A DNA stretch of 39,497 nucleotides from CAJQQY01 sp964352225 (GCA_964352225.1 CAYGRM010000016.1:1-39497), one strand, 5' to 3'. Numbered from the stretch's first letter, positions 18,746 through 27,799 are shown. The notes: generated by a model from the letters alone, not told the origin. Made by a program: numbers and translations.

Positions 18746-18791
18746 CATCCTCCCTTTTGAGGGTTGTATTCATATCCTCATAAATGAGGAG
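18746..18791 (+). promoter_or_regulatory. Tandem palindromic operator, copy B
   Basis: CCTCCCTTTTGAGGG and CCTCATAAATGAGG lie in one 46-bp unit upstream of the minus-strand ricin-type gene. It matches copy A in length and spacing. Similarity to copy C extends for about 35 bp further towards the gene, to a CATCTTTG element (read on the minus strand) that resembles a -7 box. Confidence 0.6.
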
Positions 18792-18860
18792 CAGCAATAA
18801 AAAAGGTGAAGGCAATAGGGGGAGAACAAAATCTTCGCTGGGAACGATATTAATCCATAT

Positions 18861-18900
18861 AAAAAAGGCGACTCTGCATCTTACTGAGTCGCCCTTTTTT
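18861..18900. terminator. Bidirectional intrinsic terminator
   Basis: An A-run, GGCGACTC, an 11-base loop, GAGTCGCC, then a T-run. It insulates the ricin-type gene from the small gene upstream. Confidence 0.75.
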
Positions 18901-18920
18901 ATTAATTGGTTTGAGTTAAA

Positions 18921-18938
18921 ATCCTCATTGATGAGGAG
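18921..18938. promoter_or_regulatory. Isolated CCTCAT/ATGAGG palindrome
   Basis: CCTCATTGATGAGG at 18923-18936 equals the distal palindrome of the tandem operators but lacks the proximal one. It may be an extra half site or a remnant. The rest of 18667-19014 holds only the operator and the two terminators; the 83-codon open frame there is not protein-like. Confidence 0.35.
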
Positions 18939-18965
18939 GGAAGAAACGTTTTGGTGAAAAAAAAA

Positions 18966-18989
18966 AGCCATCCCGAAATCGGAATGGCT
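18966..18989 (-). terminator. Intrinsic terminator of the small minus-strand gene
   Basis: Read on the minus strand: stem AGCCATTCCGA, a short loop, TCGGGATGGCT with one mismatch, then a T-run. It lies 25 bp after the stop of the gene at 19015-19200, which supports that gene being real. Confidence 0.75.
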
Positions 18990-19014
18990 CAATAGTTTTT
19001 TTTAGCTAGGGATA

Positions 19015-19200
19015 TTACTCTTTATTTAAAAGAATGACTTCAGCAAGGTTTTCTTGTTCATTAACTTCTAAAAAGTACGTACCATTATATATGTAATTGA
19101 AGATCAATTGCTCTCTAAGTACTTCAAACTGACCCTCGTTTTCTACATAATTGGCAATCCAGTTAATGGCCGTGATTCGATTTTGAAATTGCTTTTTCAT
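19015..19200 (-). CDS. Small hypothetical protein (61 aa)
   Basis: I do not recognise it. The ATG at 19200 (MKKQFQNRITAINWIANYV) is preferred; another ATG 24 bp upstream is in frame. The product is acidic and probably alpha/beta, ending VILLNKE, with no signal peptide or TM segment. Support for a real gene: a strong terminator 25 bp downstream and operator copy C about 110 bp upstream, in the same arrangement as the ricin-type and hemopexin-repeat genes. Confidence 0.6.
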   Translation of the reverse strand: MKKQFQNRITAINWIANYVENEGQFEVLREQLIFNYIYNGTYFLEVNEQENLAEVILLNKE

Positions 19201-19308
19201 GATAGAAGTTTTTTTAAAAATCAACTCTACCTAAGTTTCGTTGATCGATGAGTGATTGATAATATTTTAAACTTACCATACAAAGATGTCTGAAACGAAG
19301 CTTCTAAG

Positions 19309-19356
19309 CATCCTTCCTTTTGAGGGTGTGTATTAATATCCTAATAAATGAGGAAG
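19309..19356 (+). promoter_or_regulatory. Tandem palindromic operator, copy C
   Basis: CCTTCCTTTTGAGGG and CCTAATAAATGAGG lie in a 48-bp unit upstream of the small minus-strand gene. Versus copy B there is one extra base between the palindromes and a C-to-A change in the distal one. The CAAAGATG that follows towards the gene is shared with copy B. Confidence 0.55.
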
Positions 19357-19470
19357 AGAAAGATCAAGGTGGATTTGCTAAATAAAAATAGGAGATATCT
19401 AGAGCTTGTAGGATTTTGACCAGATCAGATGTCAGCCGAAGTGGTAAGTAATTATTTAGTCTTTAATATT

Positions 19471-19582
19471 ACTGTATCAAAAAAAGGGTAGAGCAAATTT
19501 TAGCTAAATTTCCACCATAAATAGGAGAGGCAAATAATGGATTTAGTGTACCAATAAAACCACTAGGTTTATTTGATACAGT
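19471..19582. repeat. Perfect 11-bp inverted repeat before the recombinase stub
   Basis: ACTGTATCAAA (19471-19481) and TTTGATACAGT (19572-19582) are exact reverse complements, 90 bp apart. They end 29 bp before the serine-recombinase fragment. The layout resembles a resolvase res site or a recombination scar. I see nothing else in 19357-19610 or in 19683-19879. Confidence 0.4.
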
Positions 19583-19610
19583 TTGCTACATATAAGAAAA
19601 AGAGAGCTTT

Positions 19611-19682
19611 ATGAATATCGCCATACTTGTTCGTGTATCCTCTGATTATGATCGCCAGATTAGTGACCTACCAACGCTGTAA
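19611..19682 (+). pseudogene. Serine recombinase (resolvase) N-terminal remnant
   Basis: A 23-codon frame, MNIAILVRVSSDYDRQISDL plus three residues. It has the start of a serine recombinase: the strand IAILVRVSS with the nucleophile Ser, then RQISDL of the first helix. The frame then stops and nothing recombinase-like follows, so the rest of the gene has been lost. It lies directly before the SIR2-TIR/nSTAND pair and marks a recombination junction. Confidence 0.6.
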
Positions 19683-19879
19683 ACCCAACCACATTGCTGC
19701 AAATAAAAATGCTTTTTCCTGAAGCTAAGAATCCTTATTTCCCCACTAGAACATAAATGCCTAAAAGGAATTTTTATTTATTTTAAAATAATAATGATAC
19801 AATTCATTTTACTATATTTACTTCAAAGAAAACATACTGGAGAAGGTTATTTTATTTTCTAACCTACTAGAAAACCAAC

Positions 19880-21289
19880 ATGAACGGAGGAACAACTGCT
19901 CAAACAATTAATTGGGAAAAACTCGTTGAAGCCATCAAAAATGGGGAATGCGTTTTAGTCTTAGGTCCCAATATCGCTTCCATCCAAAAGGATGGAAAAC
20001 AAGTCAATCTTCAACAACTCCTTGCGGAACATCTCACCGAAGAGTTAAAAAAAATCAATGCTAATTTTTCGCCTTTAGACTCATCCAACCTGGCTTACGC
20101 AGCCAAACAGTTGGAGGATGCCTTATTGCCTCAATGCAATTTTAAACAAGGTCGTGCTCGTGCCCAACTAGGTGAGCTGATTGAGGATTTTTACGCAAAT
20201 TATGATATTTTGGATTTTCCAATCTATGGAGAATTAGCCAAATTACCTTTTCGGTTTATTGTCAATACTTGCCCCGATCATTTCTTGTTGGAGGCTTTGC
20301 ATGATGAAAATAAGTTCGATGCAAGTAGTGTTTTTTACCATTATAAAAAACCAAGTCACAACAACGGAATCGATACCAACGATAGCGATATCACGCCCGA
20401 TGCGCCCTTGATCTTTAACCTCTTTGGCTCGGTGGAGGAACCGGATTCTTTGATTGTCACCGAGTCCGATCAACTCATCTTTTTGGATACCATTTTACAA
20501 CAAGAAAACACCGCAGGCATTCCCAATAAAATTGCCATTGAATTTACTTCGTCCAAAGACAAGGCTTCTGAAAAGAATTTTATATTCCTCGGTTTTGACT
20601 TTAACCAATGGCACCTGCGACTCATTTTACATTTAATCAATCGCTATCAAAAACAAAAGGAAACCTACGTGCTGCAAGCACCACAGGACATTTCTGAACT
20701 GACTAATTTTTTCTACAAAAGAAACTTTGAAGTCGGGTTCGTTGATTTTCCTCCACAGGAATTTGCAGCTAAGTTTTTTGAAAAAATAAACACGGTAGCA
20801 GCTACCCCAAAAGATCCTACTCGACTCAATGCCTTTATGATGTTTGATGAAGGTGATGAAGAAATCAAAAATACCTTAGACACTCATTTGGCAGCATTAA
20901 AAGGAAATGAATTTATCCAAACTTGGGATGAATCAAAAATTGCAGCTGGCGATGAACGCAGTCAGGTGATAGAAGATCGATTAAATCAGGCAGATATTAT
21001 TTTGCTTTTGGTCACGCCTAAGTTGTTTAACTCCGATGAGATTTATGAAAAACAATTGCAACTCGCTCTGCAACGCCACGAAGAAAGAGCAGCTGTCGTG
21101 ATTCCTATTTTGATGAAAAGCTGTATGTGGCAAGGTTCCATCATCGGCTCGCTTCCCACTATTTTGCCTCGTGACCGATCGTCCCTCGATACCCAGGATA
21201 ATAAAGATGCAGCACTCGCTGATATCATCCAACAACTGGAAGGTTGGTGTGGAAAAATTTATAAAAGAAAAAAAAGGAAACAGTCGTGA
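19880..21289 (+). CDS. SIR2-like/TIR fusion protein
   Basis: A 469-residue cytoplasmic protein. Residues about 12-280 are SIR2-like: VLVLGPN at 25-31 takes the place of the usual GAGxS loop, VNTCPDHFL at 128-136 the place of TTNYDxLL, and NLFGSVEEPDSLIVTESD at 180-197 the place of LHGSxxxPxSLVLT. The usual Asn and His seem to be Cys131 and Phe182. Residues about 315-460 are a TIR domain (AFMMFDEGDEE, WDESKIAAGDE, ADIILLLVTPKLFNS, VVIPILMKSCMW); the position of the catalytic Glu in the usual (E/K)xE(M/L)xxAL motif is Gln392, with Glu390 nearby. Classic SIR2 and TIR effectors destroy NAD in anti-phage defence; here both sites look altered, so a binding or adaptor role is possible. The STAND partner starts 59 bp downstream. 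Confidence 0.8.
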   Translation: MNGGTTAQTINWEKLVEAIKNGECVLVLGPNIASIQKDGKQVNLQQLLAEHLTEELKKINANFSPLDSSNLAYAAKQLEDALLPQCNFKQGRARAQLGELIEDFYANYDILDFPIYGELAKLPFRFIVNTCPDHFLLEALHDENKFDASSVFYHYKKPSHNNGIDTNDSDITPDAPLIFNLFGSVEEPDSLIVTESDQLIFLDTILQQENTAGIPNKIAIEFTSSKDKASEKNFIFLGFDFNQWHLRLILHLINRYQKQKETYVLQAPQDISELTNFFYKRNFEVGFVDFPPQEFAAKFFEKINTVAATPKDPTRLNAFMMFDEGDEEIKNTLDTHLAALKGNEFIQTWDESKIAAGDERSQVIEDRLNQADIILLLVTPKLFNSDEIYEKQLQLALQRHEERAAVVIPILMKSCMWQGSIIGSLPTILPRDRSSLDTQDNKDAALADIIQQLEGWCGKIYKRKKRKQS

Positions 21290-21348
21290 TAAGAACAAGT
21301 AAAAACTGAACCCTTTAATTAACTCTTGATTCCTCAAATCAAAACAAA

Positions 21349-24300
21349 ATGAAACGTTACCCCGGAATACGACCTTTTACTGCCGAAGATGTTCACCTGT
21401 TCAAAGGAAGAGATGAAGAAATTCGAGACCTTTTCCAACTAATAGTACTGAATGATATCATGGTGCTATTTGGAAAATCAGGAACTGGAAAATCCTCTCT
21501 GCTCAATGCGGGCGTCTGCCCATTGCTTGGAAGTCGGGAATTGCATCCCGTTTTTATTCGATTGAATAATACGAACCTTCCGCCGGAGGAACAGGTATAT
21601 GAATTATTGCATGAAAAGAAATACATCGGTTCAGACATTCCCAAAGGCTTGACGATGTGGGAATATTTCAAGCAATTTTGGTACGTCGATTTAGGGGAAG
21701 TTTATTCACCCGTAATTGTTTTTGATCAGTTCGAAGAATTATTTACCCTTTATAATCCGCAACAGCGAAAAGCATTTATCGAGCAATTTGCGGAGATCGT
21801 CAATGGGCATGTACCTGATGGTTTAAAACAAAAAATCAAATCCTCCTCTCCTGATCTGGATCCTAAAATAGATTGGGAAACGCCTCCGAAAGTTAAATTT
21901 TTATTGTCCATTCGTTCTGATTTTTTATATCTGTTGGATGAATTGTCCGCAGATATTCCAGCCATACTTCGGACTCGTTTTCAGTTGCAGATGTTGAATA
22001 AGAAAAATGCATTGGAAGCGATTACCCTACCTGCTGCGATGGCGGGTAATTATGAATCACCCAATTTTAGTTATTCCGATCCTGCGTTGACAGAAATAAT
22101 TGAGGAACTGGGAAAAAAAGAAACCGACCAACTCAGCGGTGATCTTCCTGAAAGTGAACTTGAAATCGAAGCCTTCCAATTGCAACTGCTTTGTCAACAT
22201 TTGGAAAATGATATTATAGCCAAAGGTCACCCTGAAAACTTTACCATCACCCCCGAATTCTACGGAGGAAAGGAAGGGATCAAAACGATCATCAAAGAAT
22301 TTTATAGCGGTGTCATTTCCAGAATTCCACCTGAATATCAAGATCAAGTAGAAACTTTACTGGCAGTCAACCTGATTCGGAATAAGCGTAGAATCATCAT
22401 GGAAGAATCTGCGATCATCACAGATTCCAATATCCCTAAAGCCATCCTGGATCAACTGCACGACGAACGAATGCTCCGAAAGGAAGCAAGGACGGGAAAT
22501 TTTTATTATGAAATCAGTCATGACACGTTGGTCGCTCCTGTCTTGGAAAAGTATGCCGTCATCGCTCAAAGATTAGAAAAAGAAGCAGCACTCGCCAGAG
22601 AAAAAGAACTGGCAGAAGCCAAACGAAAAATAGAAATAGAAAAGCAAAAAGCAGCGGAGCAAGCTAAGCTGAGGGAAGCGGCAGAAGCAAATGAGCAGCG
22701 TGCAAAACAGAGAACGCGACTGGCGGCAGGGATTTCATTCTTGGCGGTATTGTTGGCAGGGGCGGCTTTTTTGTTTTGGCAAAATGCGTTAGATGCAACT
22801 CTCCTAGCCCAAACAGAAAAGCAAAATGCGATTGATAAAGAAAAAGAGGCAATTGAAGCGAATAAAGAAACTAAAAAAGCATTGAATCTTGCAGAGATCG
22901 AAAAATTAAGAGCAGATAGTTCAAAATTAAAAGCAGATACTGCCAGAATGGAAGCCATAGAAAATGAACTACTTGCAGAAGCCAACGCTTTGAGAGCAGA
23001 AGGCAATTTAATTCAAGCGAATAAACGTTTTGCGAGTTATCTTCATTCTGAAGCAAGGAAGGCTTTTGAGGTGGAGGATATTCGCTTAGCGTATCTATTG
23101 GCGGAAGAAGCTAAAAAGTATGATAAAAATAGTGATAAAGTAAATTTCTTATTGGATACACTTCCTTATTATGCCTCACAATATATCCTTGATGGAATTG
23201 ATTATTTACAAAGTCCTGACAGTAATTTTATTTCCATTCTTCAGAAAGGAAATGATGATCTTAAATTAATTGTGATGGAACTAGGGAGTTCTTCCCCGCC
23301 TCTTGTTTTCGATAGTATTCAATCCTCCTATGAACTTAAAAATAATTGCCAATACAGTCCAGATGGTAAATATTTGTCCTTTTTTAGAAAAGGAAATGAA
23401 GAAGAAGGTTATGAATTAAATGTAATTGAATTGGGGAATAGTTCTCCCTCCGGTCGTCATATTTTCAAAAAAATTGATGACAATATTAGAAATTATCGCT
23501 ATAGTGAAGACAGCAAATATTTAACATTTCTTGAAAAAGATGGTTATTTTTCAAAATTAAAAATATTGAAATTAGGGAGTAGTTCTCTCAATCCCTCCTC
23601 TCTCCGTACTTATAAAAATTGCATGGCAAAAGCCAACTACCACTATAGCCCAACTGGCAAATATTTGACATTCTTTACACATTCTGATGATAAAAAAGGA
23701 AAAGGACCTTATTTAAATATATTAGAATTAGGGAATAGTTCACGCTATGATTCCTTTAAGTGTAGCCATGAACATGGTTATGAGAAAGTATACTATAGTA
23801 AAGACGACAAATATGTGTTGTATTATACTCATGATTATACTTATCGCAATAATTATTTAAATCATATAATAAAACTAGAGGGTAGTTCCGCCTTCGAAAA
23901 CCATAATTTTGGATTCAGAAACTGGAAAACAACTTTTAGTTCAGACGGCAAATATTTGTTATTTTTTGATCAAGAAGGTACTTTAAAAATAGGTGAATTA
24001 GAGGGTAATTTCCCTTTCAATGAACGTCCTTTTTCATATTGCCGTACCCAAAGTCTCTCCAAAAGCAAATACATCAAAAATTCCGACGGTGAATATTTAT
24101 TGTTTTTTAGTGAAGGCAGGGATAAAAAGTATAATCAATTAAATGTTTTAGACCTGAGGAGTAATTATTCCTCTTCTTCTTACATTTCTATTGGAACTTG
24201 CAATCGCGAGAACGAAAACGAGGACGAGGATAAATTTAATTTCAGCCACAGTAAAGACGGAAAATATTTGTTTTTTTATACACCAGAAAAAGAATTAAAG

Positions 24301-25314
24301 GTACTAAAACTAGGAGATAGTTCTATTTCTTATTCTTATAAAGACTGTTTTAAAGCCTACTTTAGCCCAGATAGCAAATATTTGTTATTTTATAAAAAAG
24401 AAAAAGAAAAAAATAATTTATATATATTAAAATTAGGGGGTGATACTGTTTCTACCCCTCGTAACTTGGGATCTGTTAACAGGCCATTATTTTCTCAAGA
24501 TATAAAATATTTGTTTTTTCATACAGATGAATATAGTTTAAATATATTGGAATTAGGGGGTGATACCATCTCCAATTATCGTGTTTTTGAAAACTACAAT
24601 GGTAATTATAGTAGTCTCATACAGAGCGGCAACTTTTTGTTTTTTCGTACAGCTGGAGATAGTTTAAATATATTGGAATTAGGGGGCGATAGCATCTCCA
24701 ACCATCGTGTTTTTAAGAATGAAGGCAATGTAAGCGAGAAATACAGCTTCAGTAATGAATATGTGTTTTTTTATTCAACATATGGAATGTTAAATATATT
24801 GGAATTAGGAGGCGATACCTCCAACCCTCGTGTTTTTAATTACTCCGATAAAGCCAGGCTAAGTCCAAATAGTAAATATTTAATATTTTCTCAAAGAGCC
24901 CCAGGCGATAAGCATAAATTAAATATTTTGGAATTAGGAAGTAGTTCCTCATTTTCTGACCGTATTAATGAAAATCACTATAAATATGACGGCTACTTCG
25001 AGAGCGAGAGCGTGAGCTTCAGTCCAAACGATACATATTTTAGTTTTTATCAGAGGAATGGAGATTTAAGGGTATTGGAATTTTCCTCTAGTAAAATTAG
25101 AAAAATGAAAAATCAATATTATTGGAAAGATGTCTCCTTCATAGCTAATAATATACTATTAACTACTTCCGAAAATCCATTAACAAAAAGAATAATTTAT
25201 AAAATTAGCGATGTCTCCCTAGGTGATAGAGAGCAAGCCTTCGAGTATTATAAAAAACACTTTTATAAACCACTAACTCCTGAGGAGAAAGAGAAATATG
25301 GAATAATTGATTAA
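21349..25314 (+). CDS. nSTAND1 NTPase with TM segment, coiled coil and double beta-propeller
   Basis: A 1,321-residue sensor/switch ATPase. It opens with the nSTAND1 hallmark YPGIRPFTAEDVHLFKGRDEE. Walker A is GKSGTGKSS (42-50). Walker B is VIVFDQFEELF with Asp126 and Glu129/130. Arginine-rich SIRSDFL near 187 and the helical lid with ISHDTLVAPVLEKY near 387 complete the module. A charged coiled coil (about 400-450), one TM (about 456-478) and a second coiled coil (about 480-570) follow. Then come about 14 repeats of the form (F/Y)S.D.KYL.FF, a short linker and LNILELG, which would make two seven-bladed propellers. Repeats 9-12 (about 24.35-24.83 kb) are nearly identical at DNA level. STAND proteins oligomerise on ligand binding and trigger an effector; here this is likely the adjacent SIR2-TIR protein. 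Confidence 0.87.
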   Translation: MKRYPGIRPFTAEDVHLFKGRDEEIRDLFQLIVLNDIMVLFGKSGTGKSSLLNAGVCPLLGSRELHPVFIRLNNTNLPPEEQVYELLHEKKYIGSDIPKGLTMWEYFKQFWYVDLGEVYSPVIVFDQFEELFTLYNPQQRKAFIEQFAEIVNGHVPDGLKQKIKSSSPDLDPKIDWETPPKVKFLLSIRSDFLYLLDELSADIPAILRTRFQLQMLNKKNALEAITLPAAMAGNYESPNFSYSDPALTEIIEELGKKETDQLSGDLPESELEIEAFQLQLLCQHLENDIIAKGHPENFTITPEFYGGKEGIKTIIKEFYSGVISRIPPEYQDQVETLLAVNLIRNKRRIIMEESAIITDSNIPKAILDQLHDERMLRKEARTGNFYYEISHDTLVAPVLEKYAVIAQRLEKEAALAREKELAEAKRKIEIEKQKAAEQAKLREAAEANEQRAKQRTRLAAGISFLAVLLAGAAFLFWQNALDATLLAQTEKQNAIDKEKEAIEANKETKKALNLAEIEKLRADSSKLKADTARMEAIENELLAEANALRAEGNLIQANKRFASYLHSEARKAFEVEDIRLAYLLAEEAKKYDKNSDKVNFLLDTLPYYASQYILDGIDYLQSPDSNFISILQKGNDDLKLIVMELGSSSPPLVFDSIQSSYELKNNCQYSPDGKYLSFFRKGNEEEGYELNVIELGNSSPSGRHIFKKIDDNIRNYRYSEDSKYLTFLEKDGYFSKLKILKLGSSSLNPSSLRTYKNCMAKANYHYSPTGKYLTFFTHSDDKKGKGPYLNILELGNSSRYDSFKCSHEHGYEKVYYSKDDKYVLYYTHDYTYRNNYLNHIIKLEGSSAFENHNFGFRNWKTTFSSDGKYLLFFDQEGTLKIGELEGNFPFNERPFSYCRTQSLSKSKYIKNSDGEYLLFFSEGRDKKYNQLNVLDLRSNYSSSSYISIGTCNRENENEDEDKFNFSHSKDGKYLFFYTPEKELKVLKLGDSSISYSYKDCFKAYFSPDSKYLLFYKKEKEKNNLYILKLGGDTVSTPRNLGSVNRPLFSQDIKYLFFHTDEYSLNILELGGDTISNYRVFENYNGNYSSLIQSGNFLFFRTAGDSLNILELGGDSISNHRVFKNEGNVSEKYSFSNEYVFFYSTYGMLNILELGGDTSNPRVFNYSDKARLSPNSKYLIFSQRAPGDKHKLNILELGSSSSFSDRINENHYKYDGYFESESVSFSPNDTYFSFYQRNGDLRVLEFSSSKIRKMKNQYYWKDVSFIANNILLTTSENPLTKRIIYKISDVSLGDREQAFEYYKKHFYKPLTPEEKEKYGIID

Positions 25315-25494
25315 AAATGTTTCTCAAGTACCAGTAAAAACAAAGCATTTATTTCATCTTGAAAATAAAACATAAAAGCAAGTATACTTTTTATACGATA
25401 TTATAGATAGATAACTATAGCCATCCAACAGCAGGCTAGATGACCAATAGTTTATTTTTACTAAAATATTTAAAAACTTTAAAAACAAAACAAA

Positions 25495-26331
25495 ATGAAT
25501 CAACCAATACTTTCCTAGATCAAACAAATTGGAACCGCTTCAAATGATGTTGGACATGGAATATCGACGGATCAACAGGGTAATATATTTATATGTGGAT
25601 ATACCGGAGGAGAATTAGAAGCGGGACAAGCTAAAGGGCTAGACGATGCTTTTTTGGCGAAGTACAACCCAGCTGGTGATCAAGTCTGGATCAAACAATT
25701 TGGAAGCGCTTCAATTGATGGTGCACGTGGAATATCGACGGATCAATGGGGTAATGTATTTATATATGGATTAACCTATGGAGAATTAGAAGCGGGAAAA
25801 GCTAAAGTGGAGTTTGATGGCTTTTTGGCGAAATACAACCCAGCTGGGGATCAGGTTTGGCTCAAGCAAATTGGAAGCGCTTCAGATGATAGTGCACGTG
25901 GAATATCGACGGATCAATGGGGTAATGTATTTATATGTGGATTAACCTATGTAGAATTAGAAACGGGACAAGGTAAGGGGAGAGGTGATATTTTTTTGGC
26001 GAAATATGTTGATGAGTTAACTTCTACTCAGCAGCACCAATTGGTATCACGCAAGCTCGAGCAGTTATCAATGGAGATCGCTGAACTTAAAGCTAATCAT
26101 GTAAATCCCAAGCTGGATCAAATTTTAGAGGATGTTGCCATACTTAAACATGTTGAACTTCCGATCGGCATTGATTCTAAATTAATTCAACTGGCTGATG
26201 AATATACAAAGGGCAGGAAAGGAAACTTAATCACAGAAAAAGAAGCTAAAGCGATTATCAAGGAGGCGGAAGATTCAGAACAAAACATTAGTGAACCCCG
26301 CAAAAAAACGCTTGCTCATATATATGCTTAA
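25495..26331 (+). pseudogene. SBBP beta-propeller repeat protein, interrupted by TAG at codon 8
   Basis: From the ATG at 25495 the frame stays open to 26331 except for TAG at 25516-25518. Three tandem repeats of about 57 residues follow ((W)IKQIG.AS.D, GISTDQ.GN.FICG, LAKYNPAGDQVW). The TAG stands exactly where each later repeat has Trp, so it is a TGG-to-TAG change. The open part can only restart at a non-ATG codon inside repeat 1. Residues after the repeats (about 173-278) are helical: KLEQLSMEIAELKANHV, then EKEAKAIIKEAEDSEQN. It may have been a third, ligand-binding subunit of the SIR2-TIR/STAND locus. Repeat-to-repeat DNA identity is high. It could also be a sequencing error or be read through; the 5' end looks short for the family. 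Confidence 0.6.
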
Positions 26332-26892
26332 TTCAGATGCCAAGGAAAAGATAATTATTGCATTGCTTAAAATGTAAATGGAATAGGTAGGCGTTCAAGT
26401 TAAAATATCCTCATTAGAAACATTTTGAACACACAGATTAATAGTGGAATATGGAAAATATTCATAAACTGAATTTTAATCTAAAAGTCTGCTCAGTAGA
26501 TTAGAATAATCTAACCATGTAGAATATTAGGAATGTCTTTTTTACACGTGTGTACATTGTTTTAAAAAAGCCGATAAATATATTTGTATTAAGTGCAGGA
26601 AAACAGTTGCTTATCTTTTTATGAAAAACCCCTGTTTACCAACCGTGTTTTATTACGTCACGCAAATCAAAAAGGAAAATGTCTTTAGCTTGATTTGAAA
26701 CCGTGTTGTCAATACCAATTTTCCTAAAATGTCTTGTTCAAAAACTTATTCGCTTAAAAATAAAATGCGGCAGAAGTTTTATAATTATCTTCACCCATCT
26801 CCAAATACCTAAAACATAAATGATATTTTTTTTCTTTTGTGTAGCTATACCCTAAAAATGACCCTTCAGGCTCTTTAAAATATTTTAGTAAT
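26332..26892. other. Intergenic stretch, nothing definite
   Basis: AT-rich DNA after the SBBP gene. I see only very short frames (for example 25 codons from an ATG near 26620) and no structured RNA. It probably contains decayed sequence. Confidence 0.5.
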
Positions 26893-26929
26893 AAAAAAAT
26901 CCTGAATTTTCGATTTGAAAATTCAGGAT
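26893..26929 (-). terminator. Intrinsic terminator (minus strand)
   Basis: A perfect 13-bp stem, ATCCTGAATTTTC/GAAAATTCAGGAT, with a 5-base loop, followed on the minus strand by a run of T (plus-strand A-run at 26893-26899). It lies 28 bp beyond the original stop of the decayed protease gene. Confidence 0.8.
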
Positions 26930-26956
26930 AACTCAAGTTGAATTATTGCTGTTCAG

Positions 26957-27795
26957 CTACCTTTTGTATTCAAAAGTTCTCCATACACTCTTTGCCCCTG
27001 CTTTCCCATTTGCATCTATTCCCCATACTCGCCAACGACCTTTTTGACCGCGGGTCCACACAAAATCATAAGAGGATCTTTTAATGTTTGGAATAACTTT
27101 ATATTCTTTTCCACATCTGAACACCACTTCCCCCTTTCACAATAACTCATACAATCGACTTCTACAGTATAAGACTTGGCTCCTGAAGCGGCTTTTCAAG
27201 TGAATTTAGTAGTAGTAATTGGTGAGGAAAATCCAAATTTTTTTTTTTAAATTTTTCCATTAACTGGGCTGACCTGTTGGGGAGCTTTGATCAGACTAAG
27301 TTTATTTTTTTTTGCAGCTTCTGCTTCTTTTCTCTTTTTAGCAGCTTCTGCCTCAGCTTTTTGTTTATTGCTGTATAGTTTACTATTGTCTTCTATTGCT
27401 GGTTTCCCATAATCATTAATTATTATACCTCCTCCTCCTCCTCCTTTTGGCGGTGGCGTGATGACTAAGGGAACTTGAAGTTTATTATTTGGGTAATTTA
27501 AACCCGTTATCATTTCTAAAATCTCTTTGACTTTAATACACTCCGCTTGGAAAGGGCTTATCGTTATGACCATTCCTATTAAATTCCTATCCTCATCAAA
27601 GACAGGTCCACCAGAACATCCAGCTTTAATATTATTAGCCGTAATCGTAAAAATTCCTGTATTGCTGTTCCACACAGGAACATTAAATTCTTGTAAAGTA
27701 TTATTATTAATCATAAGCCAACCTTGACCTAATGAAAAACCAGGATGCCCAATCACTAATACATCTGTTCCCAATTTCTCGGTTTCCTCATTCAT
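26957..27795 (-). pseudogene. Decayed trypsin-like serine protease with C-terminal Ig/FN3-like domain
   Basis: The readable part begins MNEETEKLGTDVLVIGHPG, has the serine-nucleophile motif AGCSGGPVFDEDRNLIGMVI, then a Gly-rich linker, an Ala/Glu/Lys coiled coil and QQVSPVNGKI. The N-terminal half with the catalytic His and Asp is missing. After the TAA at 27247-27249 the same frame continues into SSPITTTKFT, a TGA (27196-27198) where Trp is expected, then KAASGAKSYTVEVDC. A frameshift near 27.1 kb leads to a further in-frame piece (YDFVWTRGQKGRWRVWGID) that ends at 26957. The gene thus carries a 5' truncation, two stops and a frameshift. The first stop lies in an 11-base homopolymer. The open frame formally extends upstream to 27882, but that part is out-of-frame phosphatase sequence. 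Confidence 0.75.
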
Positions 27796-27799
27796 ATAT

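Noticed and set aside
18741..18992. 83-codon minus-strand open frame
   Set aside because: Runs through the tandem operator and both terminators; composition is not protein-like.
23200..25100. Recurring DNA motifs as a CRISPR or satellite array
   Set aside because: Spacing varies, and the repeats stay in frame and encode propeller blades of the nSTAND protein.
26754..26936. 60-codon minus-strand open frame
   Set aside because: Covers the intrinsic terminator hairpin and has no family features.
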